Shown: positions 35,174-45,380 of the stretch, one piece after another
Layout of the letters: each line of letters begins with the position of its first letter
Numbering within the stretch: the first letter of the stretch is position 1
From: Darksidea phi
Lineage: Eukaryota > Ascomycota > Dothideomycetes > Pleosporales > Lentitheciaceae
DNA length: 64,000 nt
Assembly: GCA_030770425.1 (NCBI GenBank)
Contig: JASJFT010000021.1
Location: 62,001 to 126,000 of the forward strand
Reading direction: 5' to 3'
The notes under the pieces: generated by a model
The model's database searches: none
What the model was told of the DNA's origin: nothing
Seen by the model: the letters and a program-made list of their open reading frames with translations, nothing else
Position numbers and translations under genes: made by a program

Positions 35174-36330
35174 ATGCTTTTCAACCGCCTGCTCCCGGCG
35201 GCAATTGCCCTCCTCCCCGCCATCGCTTCCGCTTCCGCAGTTGTTGACCTCGACCCGACGAATTTCGACTCGGTCGTCCTCAAGTCCGGCAAGCCCGCAC
35301 TCGTTGAATTCTTTGCCCCCTGGTGTGGCCACTGCAAGAACCTCGCGCCCGTCTACGAAGAGCTCGGCACAAACTTTCAACACGCTGTTGAGAAGGTCAC
35401 CATCGCAAAAGTCGATGCAGACAACCACAAAGACCTAGGCAAGAGGTTTGGCGTGTCAGGCTTCCCGACCCTCAAGTGGTTCGATGGCAAGAGCGATAAG
35501 CCTGTCGACTATGACGGTGGGCGTGATCTCGAGAGTCTCTCCAAGTGGGTGACAGACAAGACGGGCTTGAGGCCGAAGGTGAAGGGCAAGATGCCCAGCC
35601 ATGTCGTCATGCTGGACGATAAAAGCTTCAAGGAGAAGGTGGGCAAGGATCAGGATGTGCTGGTTGCGTTTACCGCGCCGTGGTGCGGACGTAAGTCACC
35701 TCTCCCCATCGCATTGGCTGGAAGAGCGGAGTGCTAACTGAGACGATAGACTGCAAAAACCTCGCACCCATCTGGGAAGACCTTGCCAAGGACTTCAGCA
35801 CCGAGCCGGGCGTCATGATCGCCAAGGTCGATGCCGAAGCTGAGAACAGCAAAGCCCTTGCGACCGAACAGGGTGTCCAATCCTACCCTACCATCAAGTG
35901 GTTCAAGAAGGGCTCCACCGAGCCGTCTCCCTACGATGACCCCCGTACCATTGGGGACTTTGTCAACTTCATCAACGCGAACTCTGGCACCCACCGCACT
36001 CCAGGCGGCGGTCTCGACGTGACCGGCGGTACTATCGAAGCGCTCGACACCATTGTTTCCAAGTTCAAGGGCGCATACGCTACTGGAGTCGACGATGTGA
36101 AGAAGGCTGCTGAGGGTCTTAAGGACAAGTACGCTCAGTACTACGTCAAGGTCTTTGATAAGATTAGCAAGAATGAGGGCTATGCTGAGAAGGAGCTCAA
36201 GCGGCTGCAAGGCTTGATTGGTAAGGGCAACCTTGCGCAGGAGAAGTTGGACGACCTCACCAGCCGAAGCAATATTCTGAGGAAGTTCTTGAGCGGCACG
36301 GACGATGAAGAAGAAAAGAGCGAGCTATAG
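35174..36330 (+). CDS. ERp38-type protein disulfide isomerase
   Basis: An ER-lumen thiol oxidoreductase that forms and rearranges disulfides in secretory proteins. Exons 35174-35690 and 35750-36330 (59-nt intron) encode 365 residues. Order: signal peptide MLFNRLLPAAIALLPAIASA; thioredoxin domain a with CGHC at 51-54; second thioredoxin domain with CGHC at 171-174; then an all-helical C-terminal ERp29-like domain from about 260 to 350. The intron splits the second active site between its glycine and histidine. The protein ends DEEEKSEL, so the annotated terminus is KSEL, a weak form of the retention signal. Directly behind the TAG stop the same frame stays open for 60 codons and ends in KDEL (see 36331-36513). 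Confidence 0.95.
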
Positions 36331-36513
36331 GACAGACGCATCTGCAAGCAGAAAGGTGCCTGTGACGGTATCTTTGTAGGATTTGAGAATCCGAAGGCTA
36401 CCCCAAAGGGCAACGGCTACACGACATTGGGCCCGAGCTGGACAGCCTATGTCACGATTGGGACGATAAAAGCCGGCTCAACGGTGGACCTCATTTTTAA
36501 GGATGAGTTGTAG
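36331..36513 (+). other. In-frame 60-codon extension after the PDI stop, ending KDEL
   Basis: In exact frame with the PDI gene, beginning at the first base after its TAG, 60 sense codons run to a second TAG at 36511-36513. The segment has no ATG. It contains two cysteines, looks protein-like (GIFVGFENPKA, LGPSWTAYVTIG) and its last four codons read Lys-Asp-Glu-Leu, a canonical ER-retrieval signal. By my count 38 of 60 third positions are G or C. It could be a readthrough isoform, the remains of an ancestral C-terminus, or chance. The stop context (CTA TAG GAC) is not the strong fungal readthrough motif. Confidence 0.45.
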
Positions 36514-36789
36514 CTTCTAGTGGTATTCTTATGAAAATAATGAGGCGTTGGTAGTTATAGATTGTTCACTACCTAAGGTAGTTCCACATATCCATTATTG
36601 TTTTGTCGAATGTTCAACTGCGTCCGAAATATTCTGTCTCGAAAGTGATCAGGGTGGGGATTCTACAAGACAGCCGATTAAGAGCTTGGACTTTCCGTCC
36701 GACTGATGACGAATGCACAATGGTGCAGCTTCTGCAGCTCTGTAAAAAGGCGACTTCTCTAATCGCGCAACGAAATGCAAGCCTAAAGA

Positions 36790-37154
36790 TCACTTCCCCA
36801 CCCCAGACCCCTTCCCTCCCTCTCCACCCTGGATAGTGGCTTCGAGGTTGTCGAGTCGTTTTGACATGTCATCCACTAGTACCATTAGCACTCGCCTTGC
36901 TCTTAAAACACTTTGGTTGCAAACGGGAGCAACTTACTCTTCGCAAGCAGCTCGCTGCTGACGGCGCTGAACTTGGTGTTTAATTGGGTGAGGAGATCGT
37001 CTACCACTTGGGCGAGTTCAGTTGAGCTGTCACTGCTGGCATTGAGTGCTGACTTGTACCCAGAGTTGTTAGTAGTTGTTGCGTATATGTAGGATAGGGT
37101 GTGTACATTGTTGTCGCTTGCTGTGCGGTCTGTTGATGGGCGGTTTGAGGCCAT
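36790..37154 (-). CDS. Heat shock factor-binding protein 1-like
   Basis: A small coiled-coil protein of the HSBP1 family, which in animals binds trimeric heat shock factor and dampens the response; the role in fungi is little known. Exons 37154-36938 and 36875-36790 (62-nt intron, GTAAGT, CACTAATGG branch, CTAG) give 100 residues. The family core is clear across the junction: LAQVVDDLLTQLNTKFSAV, then SSELLAKMDDMSKRLDNLEA, with the heptad pattern of leucines and hydrophobics. The N-terminal 40 residues are polar and disordered, and the C-terminus is glycine-rich. It is transcribed divergently from EBP2 with 343 bp between start codons. Confidence 0.88.
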
Positions 37155-37497
37155 GGTGGTTTAGTTTTCGGGTCTGATGGAGGGATTTGGGTACTGGATT
37201 TCGATGCTTCTGATTCAGTTCGAGGCTGACAGCTGAGTATACGTTTACGTATGTTTTTGTATGTGTGTAGGGCAAACATCGAAGTGAATGTTCATATCGA
37301 TGGCACGCACGTGATGTTCCGCCTCGGTGCTTTCCCGAAACGTAGGCGGTGAGGCACTAGCGCCGCCAGTTCGAAAATGTGCTGCAGCCAAGATTTCGAA
37401 AACTACGATAATTTTTGGAGCTCCAACGTCCCGCTTCACCACGTTCGACGCCGCTACACGTTCCCCCGATTCCTCCGACGGCCCCATACCCAGCGCA
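37155..37497. promoter_or_regulatory. Shared divergent promoter, HSBP1-like and EBP2
   Basis: The 343 bp between the two start codons must carry both promoters. The EBP2 frame is open back to 37327, but family members start at MARSKLK, so this is leader. I identified no specific factor site. Confidence 0.5.
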
Positions 37498-38803
37498 ATG
37501 GCGCGAAGCAAGCTCAAGAGTGCGCTCGACAACCACAAGGGCCGCAATATCAAGCTCGAAAAGCAGCGCAAGAAGGAGAAAGAGGCGAGAAAACGAAAGG
37601 AGAAGAACAAGCCGGAGGGGGAAGACGATGAATCAAAAGAGGAAGGAGGTGTGCAGCTAGTTGAGGCTGAAGAGGCGAAGGTCAATGGAAAATCGAAGAA
37701 GGGCAAGGCCAATGGCGTGAAAGCTGCGGCCCCTAAGGACGCGCCAGAGTGGGAGACAGATGAAAGCGAGGACGAGGATGGTAGTGAAGACGACGATGAT
37801 GATATGCCAGAGAGACCTGCGCTAGATCTTTCGCATCTTGACGACAGCGAAAGCGACGTCAGTGGCGACGACGAAGAGGCTGAGGAGGTACTGGGCATAG
37901 TTGCAGATGAGGAAGACGATGAGGACGAGGATGGAGAGGAAGACGAAGACGAAGATGACATTCCGCTCTCTGATATTGAGTCTCTCGCCTCAGAAGACAA
38001 GGGCGACATTATTCCACATCAACGGCTCACCATCAATAATACCACCGCGCTCACAGCAGCACTCAAACGCATTCAGCTCCCTTACTCCAAACTTGCCTTC
38101 TCAGAACACATGTCCGTCGTTACCGACGAGCCTGTCGAGATCCCCGACGTCGAAGACGACCTCAACCGCGAGCTCGCATTCTACAAACAGTCGCTGTCCG
38201 CAGTGAAGGATGCGCGTGCAAGGCTGAAGAAAGAGGGCGTACCGTTTTCAAGGCCGGCGGACTATTTCGCCGAGATGGTGAAGAGTGATGAGCACATGGG
38301 CAAGATTAAGAAGAAGCTTGTTGATGACGCTGCGGGCAAGAAAGCTGCCGCTGAGGCGAGGAAGCAGCGCGATCTGAAGAAGTTCGGCAAGCAGGTTCAA
38401 GTGGCAAAGATGCAGGAACGCGCGAAGGAGAAGAGGGATACGATGGATAAGATCAACCTGCTGAAGCGGAGTAAGTTTTGCATGTCTTTACTTTCCCGCA
38501 CCTTTTATTGACCATATCCTAGAACGATCAGGTGCCGACCTCACAACAACCAATGAAGAAGACCTCTTCGACGTCGAGCTCGAAAACGCAGAAAAGTCAA
38601 CAGACCGCAGGAGAGGTGGTGATGGCAAGGGGAACTCCAAGCGACAAAAGAAGAATGAGAAGTACGGATTCGGCGGCAAGAAGCGGCACGCGAAGAGCAA
38701 CGACGCGATTTCAAGTGCGGATGGCAGAGGATTCTCGGTCAAGAAAATGAAAGGTGGAGCGGCGAAGCGGCCGGGCAAGAATCGGAGAGCGAAAGCGAGG
38801 TAA
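37498..38803 (+). CDS. EBP2: rRNA-processing protein EBP2
   Basis: A nucleolar protein required for 27S pre-rRNA processing and 60S subunit assembly. Exons 37498-38470 and 38523-38803 (52-nt intron) give 417 residues. The N-terminus MARSKLKSALDNHKGRN is typical. Residues about 80-165 are a long acidic tract (DEDGSEDDDDDMP, EEDDEDEDGEEDEDEDD). The conserved EBP2 core follows: RIQLPYSKLAFSEHMSV, DDLNRELAFYKQSLSAV, GVPFSRPADYFAEMVKSDEH and GKQVQVAKMQERAKEKR. The C-terminus is basic, with KYGFGGKKRHAKSNDA and a final RRAKAR, fitting a nucleolar RNA-associated protein. Confidence 0.96.
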
Positions 38804-39295
38804 AGAATGAAAATGGAGAGATCGGTTCGATGTGGGTTATAGATCAGTCTTCTAAACACCCTCTCCTTGATGAAATGATATACCCCATTCTTTTGTGATT
38901 TTGTTGACCATTCGATTATGTTTGTGTTAGTACATTGGCAATGGTTCTGTGTGTGACTTTGAAATGAAGCATATCTAGGGTAATAACGTAGCTGGGATAA
39001 TATAAGCCTATGTTAGGCTACTTGAGAGATTAGAGAAGCAGAGTGTCGTTTATATTTTGTCATGTTGGGTAGGCGTTCCATAGCCATTCCTCTTACAAGC
39101 CCGCTCAACCCACTTCGCTCCACTCCAGTCGGACTATCCCTCAACACCAACAGGGGAAGACTTCGCTCTCGCCGGCACAGCGCATCTAATCCATGCGATA
39201 CCCTATTCTCTCATGTCTCAAATAAGGATACTTTATATGATGATTTTGGGGCAAAAATCGTCATATTCCGATCGAATAGCTCGAATTCACAATTC

Positions 39296-39376
39296 GGCCT
39301 AGTACCCCAATGGCAAGGCGCTTGACTGCGATTCCGTTCGACCTCAACGGCATCAAGAGATTCTAGGTTCAGGCCA
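39296..39376 (+). pseudogene. tRNA-Arg-like relic with intron
   Basis: A stretch resembling a fungal arginine tRNA. The D-arm and anticodon stem are readable: CCCCAATGGCAAGGCG, then stem CTTGA (39321-39325) pairing with TCAAG (39353-39357). The loop reads CT-GCG-A, followed by a 20-nt insert (39332-39351) where tRNA introns sit, after position 37. The following AGATTCTAGGTTC begins a T-arm, but the sequence diverges after TTC and neither the T-stem nor the acceptor stem can close. The anticodon reads GCG where I would expect ACG. I call it a truncated, mutated tRNA-Arg pseudogene; the family match is from memory. Confidence 0.45.
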
Positions 39377-39580
39377 TACCATTTTTCTATTTGCTTTTTG
39401 TCAGCTCGCAAGTCTTTTGTAATCTAGGCTTGCTCTTTTACCTGAACCGCTTACTTAGCTTCCCGAGAAGGTGCTGCGGGAGCGCGAGCTCTATGGCATT
39501 GTTCAATTCTTTTCGTACTTTCATCCTCTGAGTTTCGTGAATACATGATAGTCTTCCATTCAACCTCGGATAACTACCCG

Positions 39581-41017
39581 TTACCCAAAATGAGGAAATG
39601 ATACCGACCACGTCGTAACAAAAGCTTCTGGCGGAAGGTAAAACAGATCCCGAAATGCCGCTACCAAGAGATACAGTCTTGGTACTATGTATGCCGTGTA
39701 AGCCAGCCAGGCCAGAATCGCCGAGGGAATAGAAGACTTATACCGAAGCTTGTACTTTAACCAAGATAAGAACAGCCAAAGCAAATAATATGTTGGCATG
39801 ACTCCAGTTATTGCAATAGTAGCGCCTCTCCAGAGCGTCCGCTCAATTGGAGTCGGAAAATCGAAGTTCCACGCAATGCAATGGCACGCACCCAATATCA
39901 CGGCACCAACTACGAACCCCACGTCTTCGCCGGCCAAGAACCAGCCATATTCTGATTCCCAAATACGTGATCCCTTGTATTGGTCATTTGGGATAGTTGC
40001 CGCCAAATTGTGCTCATCTATCCAGGGTAGCAACCCGTTTTTGAAAAAGGAATGTATCCGCTTTTGCAACCCGTTCAATTCAGTGCTCCAAAGTTTGCGT
40101 TTCGATACAACGTCAGTGGGAATCTGAATATTCTGAGGCTTCTCCCACCAGAGTACATGCGTGACAAAAGCGCAAATTGCGAAGGAGAGAGCTGAGATTT
40201 CTAGCTGAGTTGTACGGAGATTTAAAACCTTTCGTGTGATGACTTGAGTCACAAGCCAGAGTATTTGGATCAGTGCGCTCAGCTTTGCAAAGTAGTCGCC
40301 ATTGCTTTTGTCTTCTATTTCGGATTTGGTGATTGGAGGTTTGGGATCGATCAAGTCTTCTTTTGGTAGAAGGTATTGTAGTTGTATCGAGCTCAAGGCG
40401 ATAGGGTATGGGACATTTTGTGCTTCTACTGCTGCGGGTAACTGATTTTCTAGATCGCTTGGAGCCCTCCTGTGATTAATATCCGGGTCAATATCGGGTT
40501 TTGATGGTGCTGCAATATCCCCAGGTTGCTCTATAGGCGGTTGGAGCAATATCCCGCCGGAGTCCGCATAGAAGCCGTGTGCCACTGACCACCGCTTGTC
40601 CTTCACTTTTCTGGCGAACCTATGCGCAGCAATCCAATCGCCCAATGCCCTGCCGACCAAGAATTCTGGCAGAACTATTGTCACTAGCATCCACTTCACT
40701 TTTGTCCAAAAGGATGCCGGGATCCGCATTGGTATTCTCCAAACCTGCCACCATTTAATTTTTTGGTCTCCATTGGGTTCCTGCTCTCCATCGCGCTTTT
40801 GATCTTGAGCTGGCACGTTCAGGTGCTGAATAGCCCACGTGCAAACAAATATTGTGTATATCGCGCTCCAGAAGATGCTGAGGGTTGATCGGACATTGAG
40901 TCCTGCGACGTAGTTTGAGCCTTCTGGAGGGGTCGTGCAATTGGGGCGAAATGTCGTCGCGAGAGCGTCATGGGTAAGGCAAAGCTCGAGAAGAATTGTG
41001 CGCGTACGGGAAAGCAT
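39581..41017 (-). CDS. Polytopic membrane protein, conserved fungal family of unknown function
   Basis: A single 478-residue frame. After a short N-terminus with paired cysteines comes the family signature RSTLSIFWSAIYTIFVCTWA followed by IQHLNVP. Further hydrophobic segments (VTIVLPEFLVGRALG, ALSFAICAFVTHVLWW, VGFVVGAVILGACHCIAW, TIAITGVMPTYYLLWLFLSW and two in the last 60 residues) suggest about seven membrane spans around a polar cytosolic loop at roughly residues 155-225. This architecture recurs in large families of Pezizomycotina and Basidiomycota proteins with no assigned function. The C-terminus ends at TWSVSFPHFG. It is convergent with the tRNA relic and EBP2 on its left. Confidence 0.75.
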   Translation of the reverse strand: MLSRTRTILLELCLTHDALATTFRPNCTTPPEGSNYVAGLNVRSTLSIFWSAIYTIFVCTWAIQHLNVPAQDQKRDGEQEPNGDQKIKWWQVWRIPMRIPASFWTKVKWMLVTIVLPEFLVGRALGDWIAAHRFARKVKDKRWSVAHGFYADSGGILLQPPIEQPGDIAAPSKPDIDPDINHRRAPSDLENQLPAAVEAQNVPYPIALSSIQLQYLLPKEDLIDPKPPITKSEIEDKSNGDYFAKLSALIQILWLVTQVITRKVLNLRTTQLEISALSFAICAFVTHVLWWEKPQNIQIPTDVVSKRKLWSTELNGLQKRIHSFFKNGLLPWIDEHNLAATIPNDQYKGSRIWESEYGWFLAGEDVGFVVGAVILGACHCIAWNFDFPTPIERTLWRGATIAITGVMPTYYLLWLFLSWLKYKLRYKSSIPSAILAWLAYTAYIVPRLYLLVAAFRDLFYLPPEAFVTTWSVSFPHFG

Positions 41018-43020
41018 GGTAGCTGCGTCAATTGAGGCCGGTGTTGCAACTAGGAGGTGCAGTTCTGAGTTTGAAAACTAACGTGGTTCCTAGGACATAA
41101 GCCTAGGCAAAGATGGTAGTGTAGAGGTTTCCAGAGCTGAAGAGCGTCGAAAATAGCTCTGTCGTGGGGTCTCTTGCAATCTTTTTCTTCCCCCGCTTTC
41201 GAGGCCTTGTGAGCTTGACATCCCGCCACGTCAGCTTGCGCATGCATCCTGCACTCTTTTGATTGATGCGATAACAGGCGGCATATAATAACTTATCTAG
41301 AGGCGCATTTTTCAGCTACATGATGATAACCGATCGGCAATCCGGTGAGACAGAATGGCGCCATGCAGTAGACGGTTGGAAGTGATGACCGCCCCCGGGT
41401 GGGGGATCGTGCCGGACCCAAACTGTTTCAGCCAATAGCCCCGACTAATAGATACATTGCTACAAAAAATATATAAGTTTGTCTGGATAGCGAAAAAGAA
41501 ATGAACTAGTAACAACGTACTGAGAGGCTCGCATCGAGACTTCATTTGGTCGGAAAATGGTCTAGAATCAATGCGGCTGTCATCCCAAGGAGACGCAGAC
41601 GCATCACTTCCTGTTATGAACCGACAGACTACGTCACTAGTTTCACTTACTATTCGTTCGTTGATTGTTATATGACCAAGTATCTGCGTAGCTTTGTTGC
41701 CTGGTAATGTGATGTTCGCTAGTACCACTGTACATAGTGTCTCAGATCGACTGACAAAGCTGTATAGTCAACAGGTGGACCGGAGAGTTTGCTGGCGCCT
41801 AGATGAAGTGTAAGGACCTTGGCCTTTCCCCAAGACCGCGGTGTTCATGCGGCGTTTCGGCGGAGTTGGTGTTTCCAGAATGCGACTTTTCAATTGCGAT
41901 CATCTCAGCCCGCTATAGTGTTCTTCTGCCATCTCATTACCCGTCACGGCGGATAGGACCTCTTCCTCGTCAGCCGAAATTAGCTGTGTAGGTGTTAAAA
42001 CTGCTTCTGCCCTATATTTTGGTCATATGCTGGCCCGCGATAAAGCGGCACGGATGTATTTTGGCTATCATTGCGGACTTGACATTCTGACAGGAACCCT
42101 GGCAGAAATGCCTCAGTCCGGGGTCGTCATCTGGAACAACTCCAAGGATCGCAGGAAGCATTCATTATCGGCAGTCTGCAGTAACTTGAGATTCTGAGGC
42201 GGGTCGCGATGAGTATGTGATAGTTTGGCTACCCGAGGAATTCTGAAGGGGTTCCGAGCTTGTGCTCGGCTTTGGCGCGCTCCGTTTCTGTAACTGCCGA
42301 CTCGTCGAGTACCGCCATGAGCGGGATGGAAATGAGGGGTGCGCTTGACAGGCGAGCTAACGTGCTTGACAGGCGAGCTAACGTATTTAGTGGCTTTTCA
42401 CTAGCGAAGGCGCTTCACCTGCCCTTCTAGAAGCTCGTACCAGCCAACTTTTCGCGTGCTGTCCCGTCGCACACCCGACCGAATGGTCTAGGGCCGTTCA
42501 CCCTTTTAATCAAGATTTAGCTATTGATCTTTTACGGTTCATACAAAGTTATATACCTTATAGGGATGCACAAATGATCCGCACCCAATAGTGAAGTGTT
42601 CTATGGGATGGGGAAGCCTAGGTAGTCCGCTCCAAACAAGCTTTCTGACATGATGTCGGAGAACAGGGTCCGCTGTCAGTGTCACGGCCCGATTGAGTCA
42701 GCATTGCTCCAATGACAGCAGCTGTCACCGATTTTATTCGTGTGGGGTCCTTGGTATTTACAGGACTGTCCCGTCACTGACATGGTTGACGTCGATCACG
42801 AGTCAAACCTTCACCTTTCGCCCCTAGCAGTGTCCTTAGTTAATTGAATAGAAATCTAATTCTAAGACAGCTTTAGCCGTGTGCATTATATAGAGTGATG
42901 TACGGGCCCATCTTTCACCTTTTCCGCTGAACCTTCCATCGCTGCGTATCTTCGGGAATGTCGTTCTTTTTGCCGGTACCCCTCCCTCAGTACGGTGGCA
43001 TGCCGTCCTGAACGGCTACG
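41018..43020. other. Intergenic region with a 21-bp direct duplication
   Basis: No supported gene in 2 kb. A perfect 21-bp tandem duplication (unit begins gcttgacaggcgagctaacg) occupies 42343-42384. The region is otherwise unremarkable; short frames (41312-41728 minus, 42886-43152 minus) lack motifs. Confidence 0.5.
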
Positions 43021-44342
43021 ATGGTCCCACGACCCGAGCGAGCGCTTGACCTTGTCGCCACCGCCATATGTGCCTTGCTGATCCTGTTCCGATGCTCCTA
43101 CAGACTGCTTTTGCGATGCAACATCCACCCCTCCTGCCACCGAACATGGCATGCCGACGATGCCTACATGGCATTCGCCATCTTGCCGCTCATTACGCGC
43201 GCCGTCTGTATTTCGCTCTCCTTTAAACTTAACCCTAGCCAGACATTCGGGCTTGCCACAGACGCCGACGCTACAGCCCGCGGAATGTCTGTTGCCGAAC
43301 TCCAGGAGAACTACATTACCTCACACAAGCTGCTTATTCCGGGGCGCATCGGATATGTTCTATTGTATGTCCCCAATTTTAAGCCCGTTGTCAAGCTGCT
43401 TAATTGCACCAATGGCTAACCACATGACCTTGCGTACAGCCTATGGTGCCTCAAGTTATGCCTGTTGAACTTCTACTCGCGCTTCGTTGACGTCCTCCGG
43501 TGGGGACAGAAAGCCGTCGCAGTGCTGTGGTGGGCCATCGTCATCACCTTCTTCGTCATCCTTATCCCGACCTTAGCTGAATGTCGGCCTATAAACTTGT
43601 ATGCTTCCCGTTGTCCATTCCCACTACCGTCGACTAAACTGTCTCTTTGCAGATACTGGGACCCTGACCCGCAAGGCATACGTATGACAACAGTATAATG
43701 ATAGATCTGATTAGAAGCTGAGATGTTTCGATCTAGATACATGTTATCGCGCGCTCGGAAACCTCGTCACCATGGCGGTCTTCAACATCATCACCGATGT
43801 CGCCCTTATCGTCTTACCGTTCCCAATACTACATCGGAGCACGCTCTCACGTCGGCGGTGCGTCATCTTTATGCTACCATAAGGGATTGGCTGTGTTAAC
43901 GCCTGTACAGAAAGGTCCAATTGGGTATTCTATTCAGCATCGGCTCCATCGTCGTGGTCATCACCATCCTTCGACTTCCAATGATCCTCAGCCATTCCGT
44001 GACTCAAAGAGCCCGATCGACGGTAAATACTCTATCCCTTCATTCTTCCAGATTCCACGCATGTGTCCGGGGCACTAATACATCCCCCAGTGGGCATCTA
44101 TCGAAATTTTGTGTGCTTGTATTGTTGCCAATACGGCGTTTTACTTCACTCTATTACTGGACATTCAGAGAGGGCACGATCCTCGGCCCTCCACGACATA
44201 TCGTAGTCGGGAAGGCATGTACCTGGAAAGAGTCCGTTCCGTCAGCGCCCATCCACGCCTCGCCGGTCTGGAGAATGAGGGCACATTGGTGGGACGGATG
44301 TCTCAGGAGTTTGCAACTTACGAAAGTGGGAAACCGGGTTGA
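43021..44342 (+). CDS. Rhodopsin-domain integral membrane protein (PTH11-like superfamily)
   Basis: Six exons: 43021-43364, 43440-43598, 43653-43681 (only 29 nt), 43737-43857, 43911-44022 and 44091-44342, giving 338 residues. Segments typical of the fungal rhodopsin-domain family are all present: WHADDAYMAFA after the first span, YSRFVDVLRWGQK, the WDPDPQG stretch, CYRALGNLVTMAVFNIITDV, ALIVLPFPIL, KVQLGILFSIGSIVVVITIL and WASIEILCACIVANTAF. Seven membrane spans are expected, with a polar C-terminal tail. Such proteins are numerous in plant-associated fungi and are mostly uncharacterised; PTH11 itself is a surface-sensing receptor but has a CFEM domain that this protein lacks. All splice phases agree, so the gene looks intact. 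Confidence 0.85.
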
Positions 44343-45380
44343 CTTAACTGGATGAGTGTCATGATATTTGGTGAACACACTTTGGTCACCAGTATCGGAA
44401 CATGCGAGCTACATGAAGTTGAATTTTTTTCCTGATCCATCTCGCTTGTCTGAATCGTAACACCCTTTCAACTTATATTCGCCACCTTCGGCGTCCGACA
44501 GGCCATCCTCTTAGAAGTCGCTGTCGGAGGCTCGAGACTAAGCAAGGTAGATGCAATTACGATCTTAGCAATCAAAGGACCTGCGCAACACAACTAGAAG
44601 CGATGCGTGCGAACGTAGGTAGGGGCACCTGTTGGAGGCAGAGTACGTTTAGACGAGATTAATGAAGATGGAGATATCGTCACAACATGCATCTCCTCCG
44701 TGGAATAACCCCAAATATTTATGCGTAGCTTGGAACTCCAGAGGTCTAGTGAGCCAACGTGCCTCGTTCAACCTAATTTTGTGGATAATAGAGTTACATG
44801 AGGCTGATTGTGGCTGGGAAGCTGAGCTGATGTGGCCGGGATCATATTAAAGATAAGTCATGTCTTGGTAGAGCTCACTGGCACACCCTGACACGTCCAG
44901 TCAATCATCTGGACTCACCCTGTGACGCCTCGGAATCGTCAGTGTGGTGTAAGGGATAGGCCCGATCAGCTCTTGAGGCTGCATGGTTGTATAAGCGGGC
45001 GCCTATAAGGCTAGCGTCCGACAGACTGTCGGACGCATCATCGTCATTAGCATATTACCCTACCCATCGCAGGCATAATAGTACTCATAGATCGAATATA
45101 CGACGGCTATCCTATTACCCTCCCATCCTCCCCACTGCGGGTCGTGATACCCGCCCTCCTATCTACGATATACCCATACACAACAATAGTGCGGGACAAA
45201 GAGCGTTATCCGTTGCTTCAGCACGATGAACGTTCATCGAGTCGGCTTTAGAGAGCTTTCTCCAGAATGAGAAGGGGGCCATTACCCAAATCTCAAGTAA
45301 GCGGCGGTATTTCTTTGGTTTTCTATAGTTGGAGTGTCTTTTGTAGTAAGCAACGGTATATCAGGGAAAGGTTTGTGCTA
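44343..45380. other. Intergenic region with a short perfect palindrome
   Basis: No supported gene. It contains an inverted repeat at 45014-45036 and, near 44501-44535, two related CCGACA/TGTCGG motifs in opposite orientation. Confidence 0.4.
45014..45036. repeat. Perfect 10-bp inverted repeat with 3-nt loop
   Basis: Arms gcgtccgaca (45014-45023) and tgtcggacgc (45027-45036) flank gac. It could be a cruciform or hairpin, or a symmetric binding site. It stands in an intergenic region with no gene start close by. Confidence 0.8.

Noticed and set aside
36331..36513. Independent small gene behind PDI
   Set aside because: There is no ATG and no upstream exon other than PDI itself; only the in-frame continuation makes sense of it.
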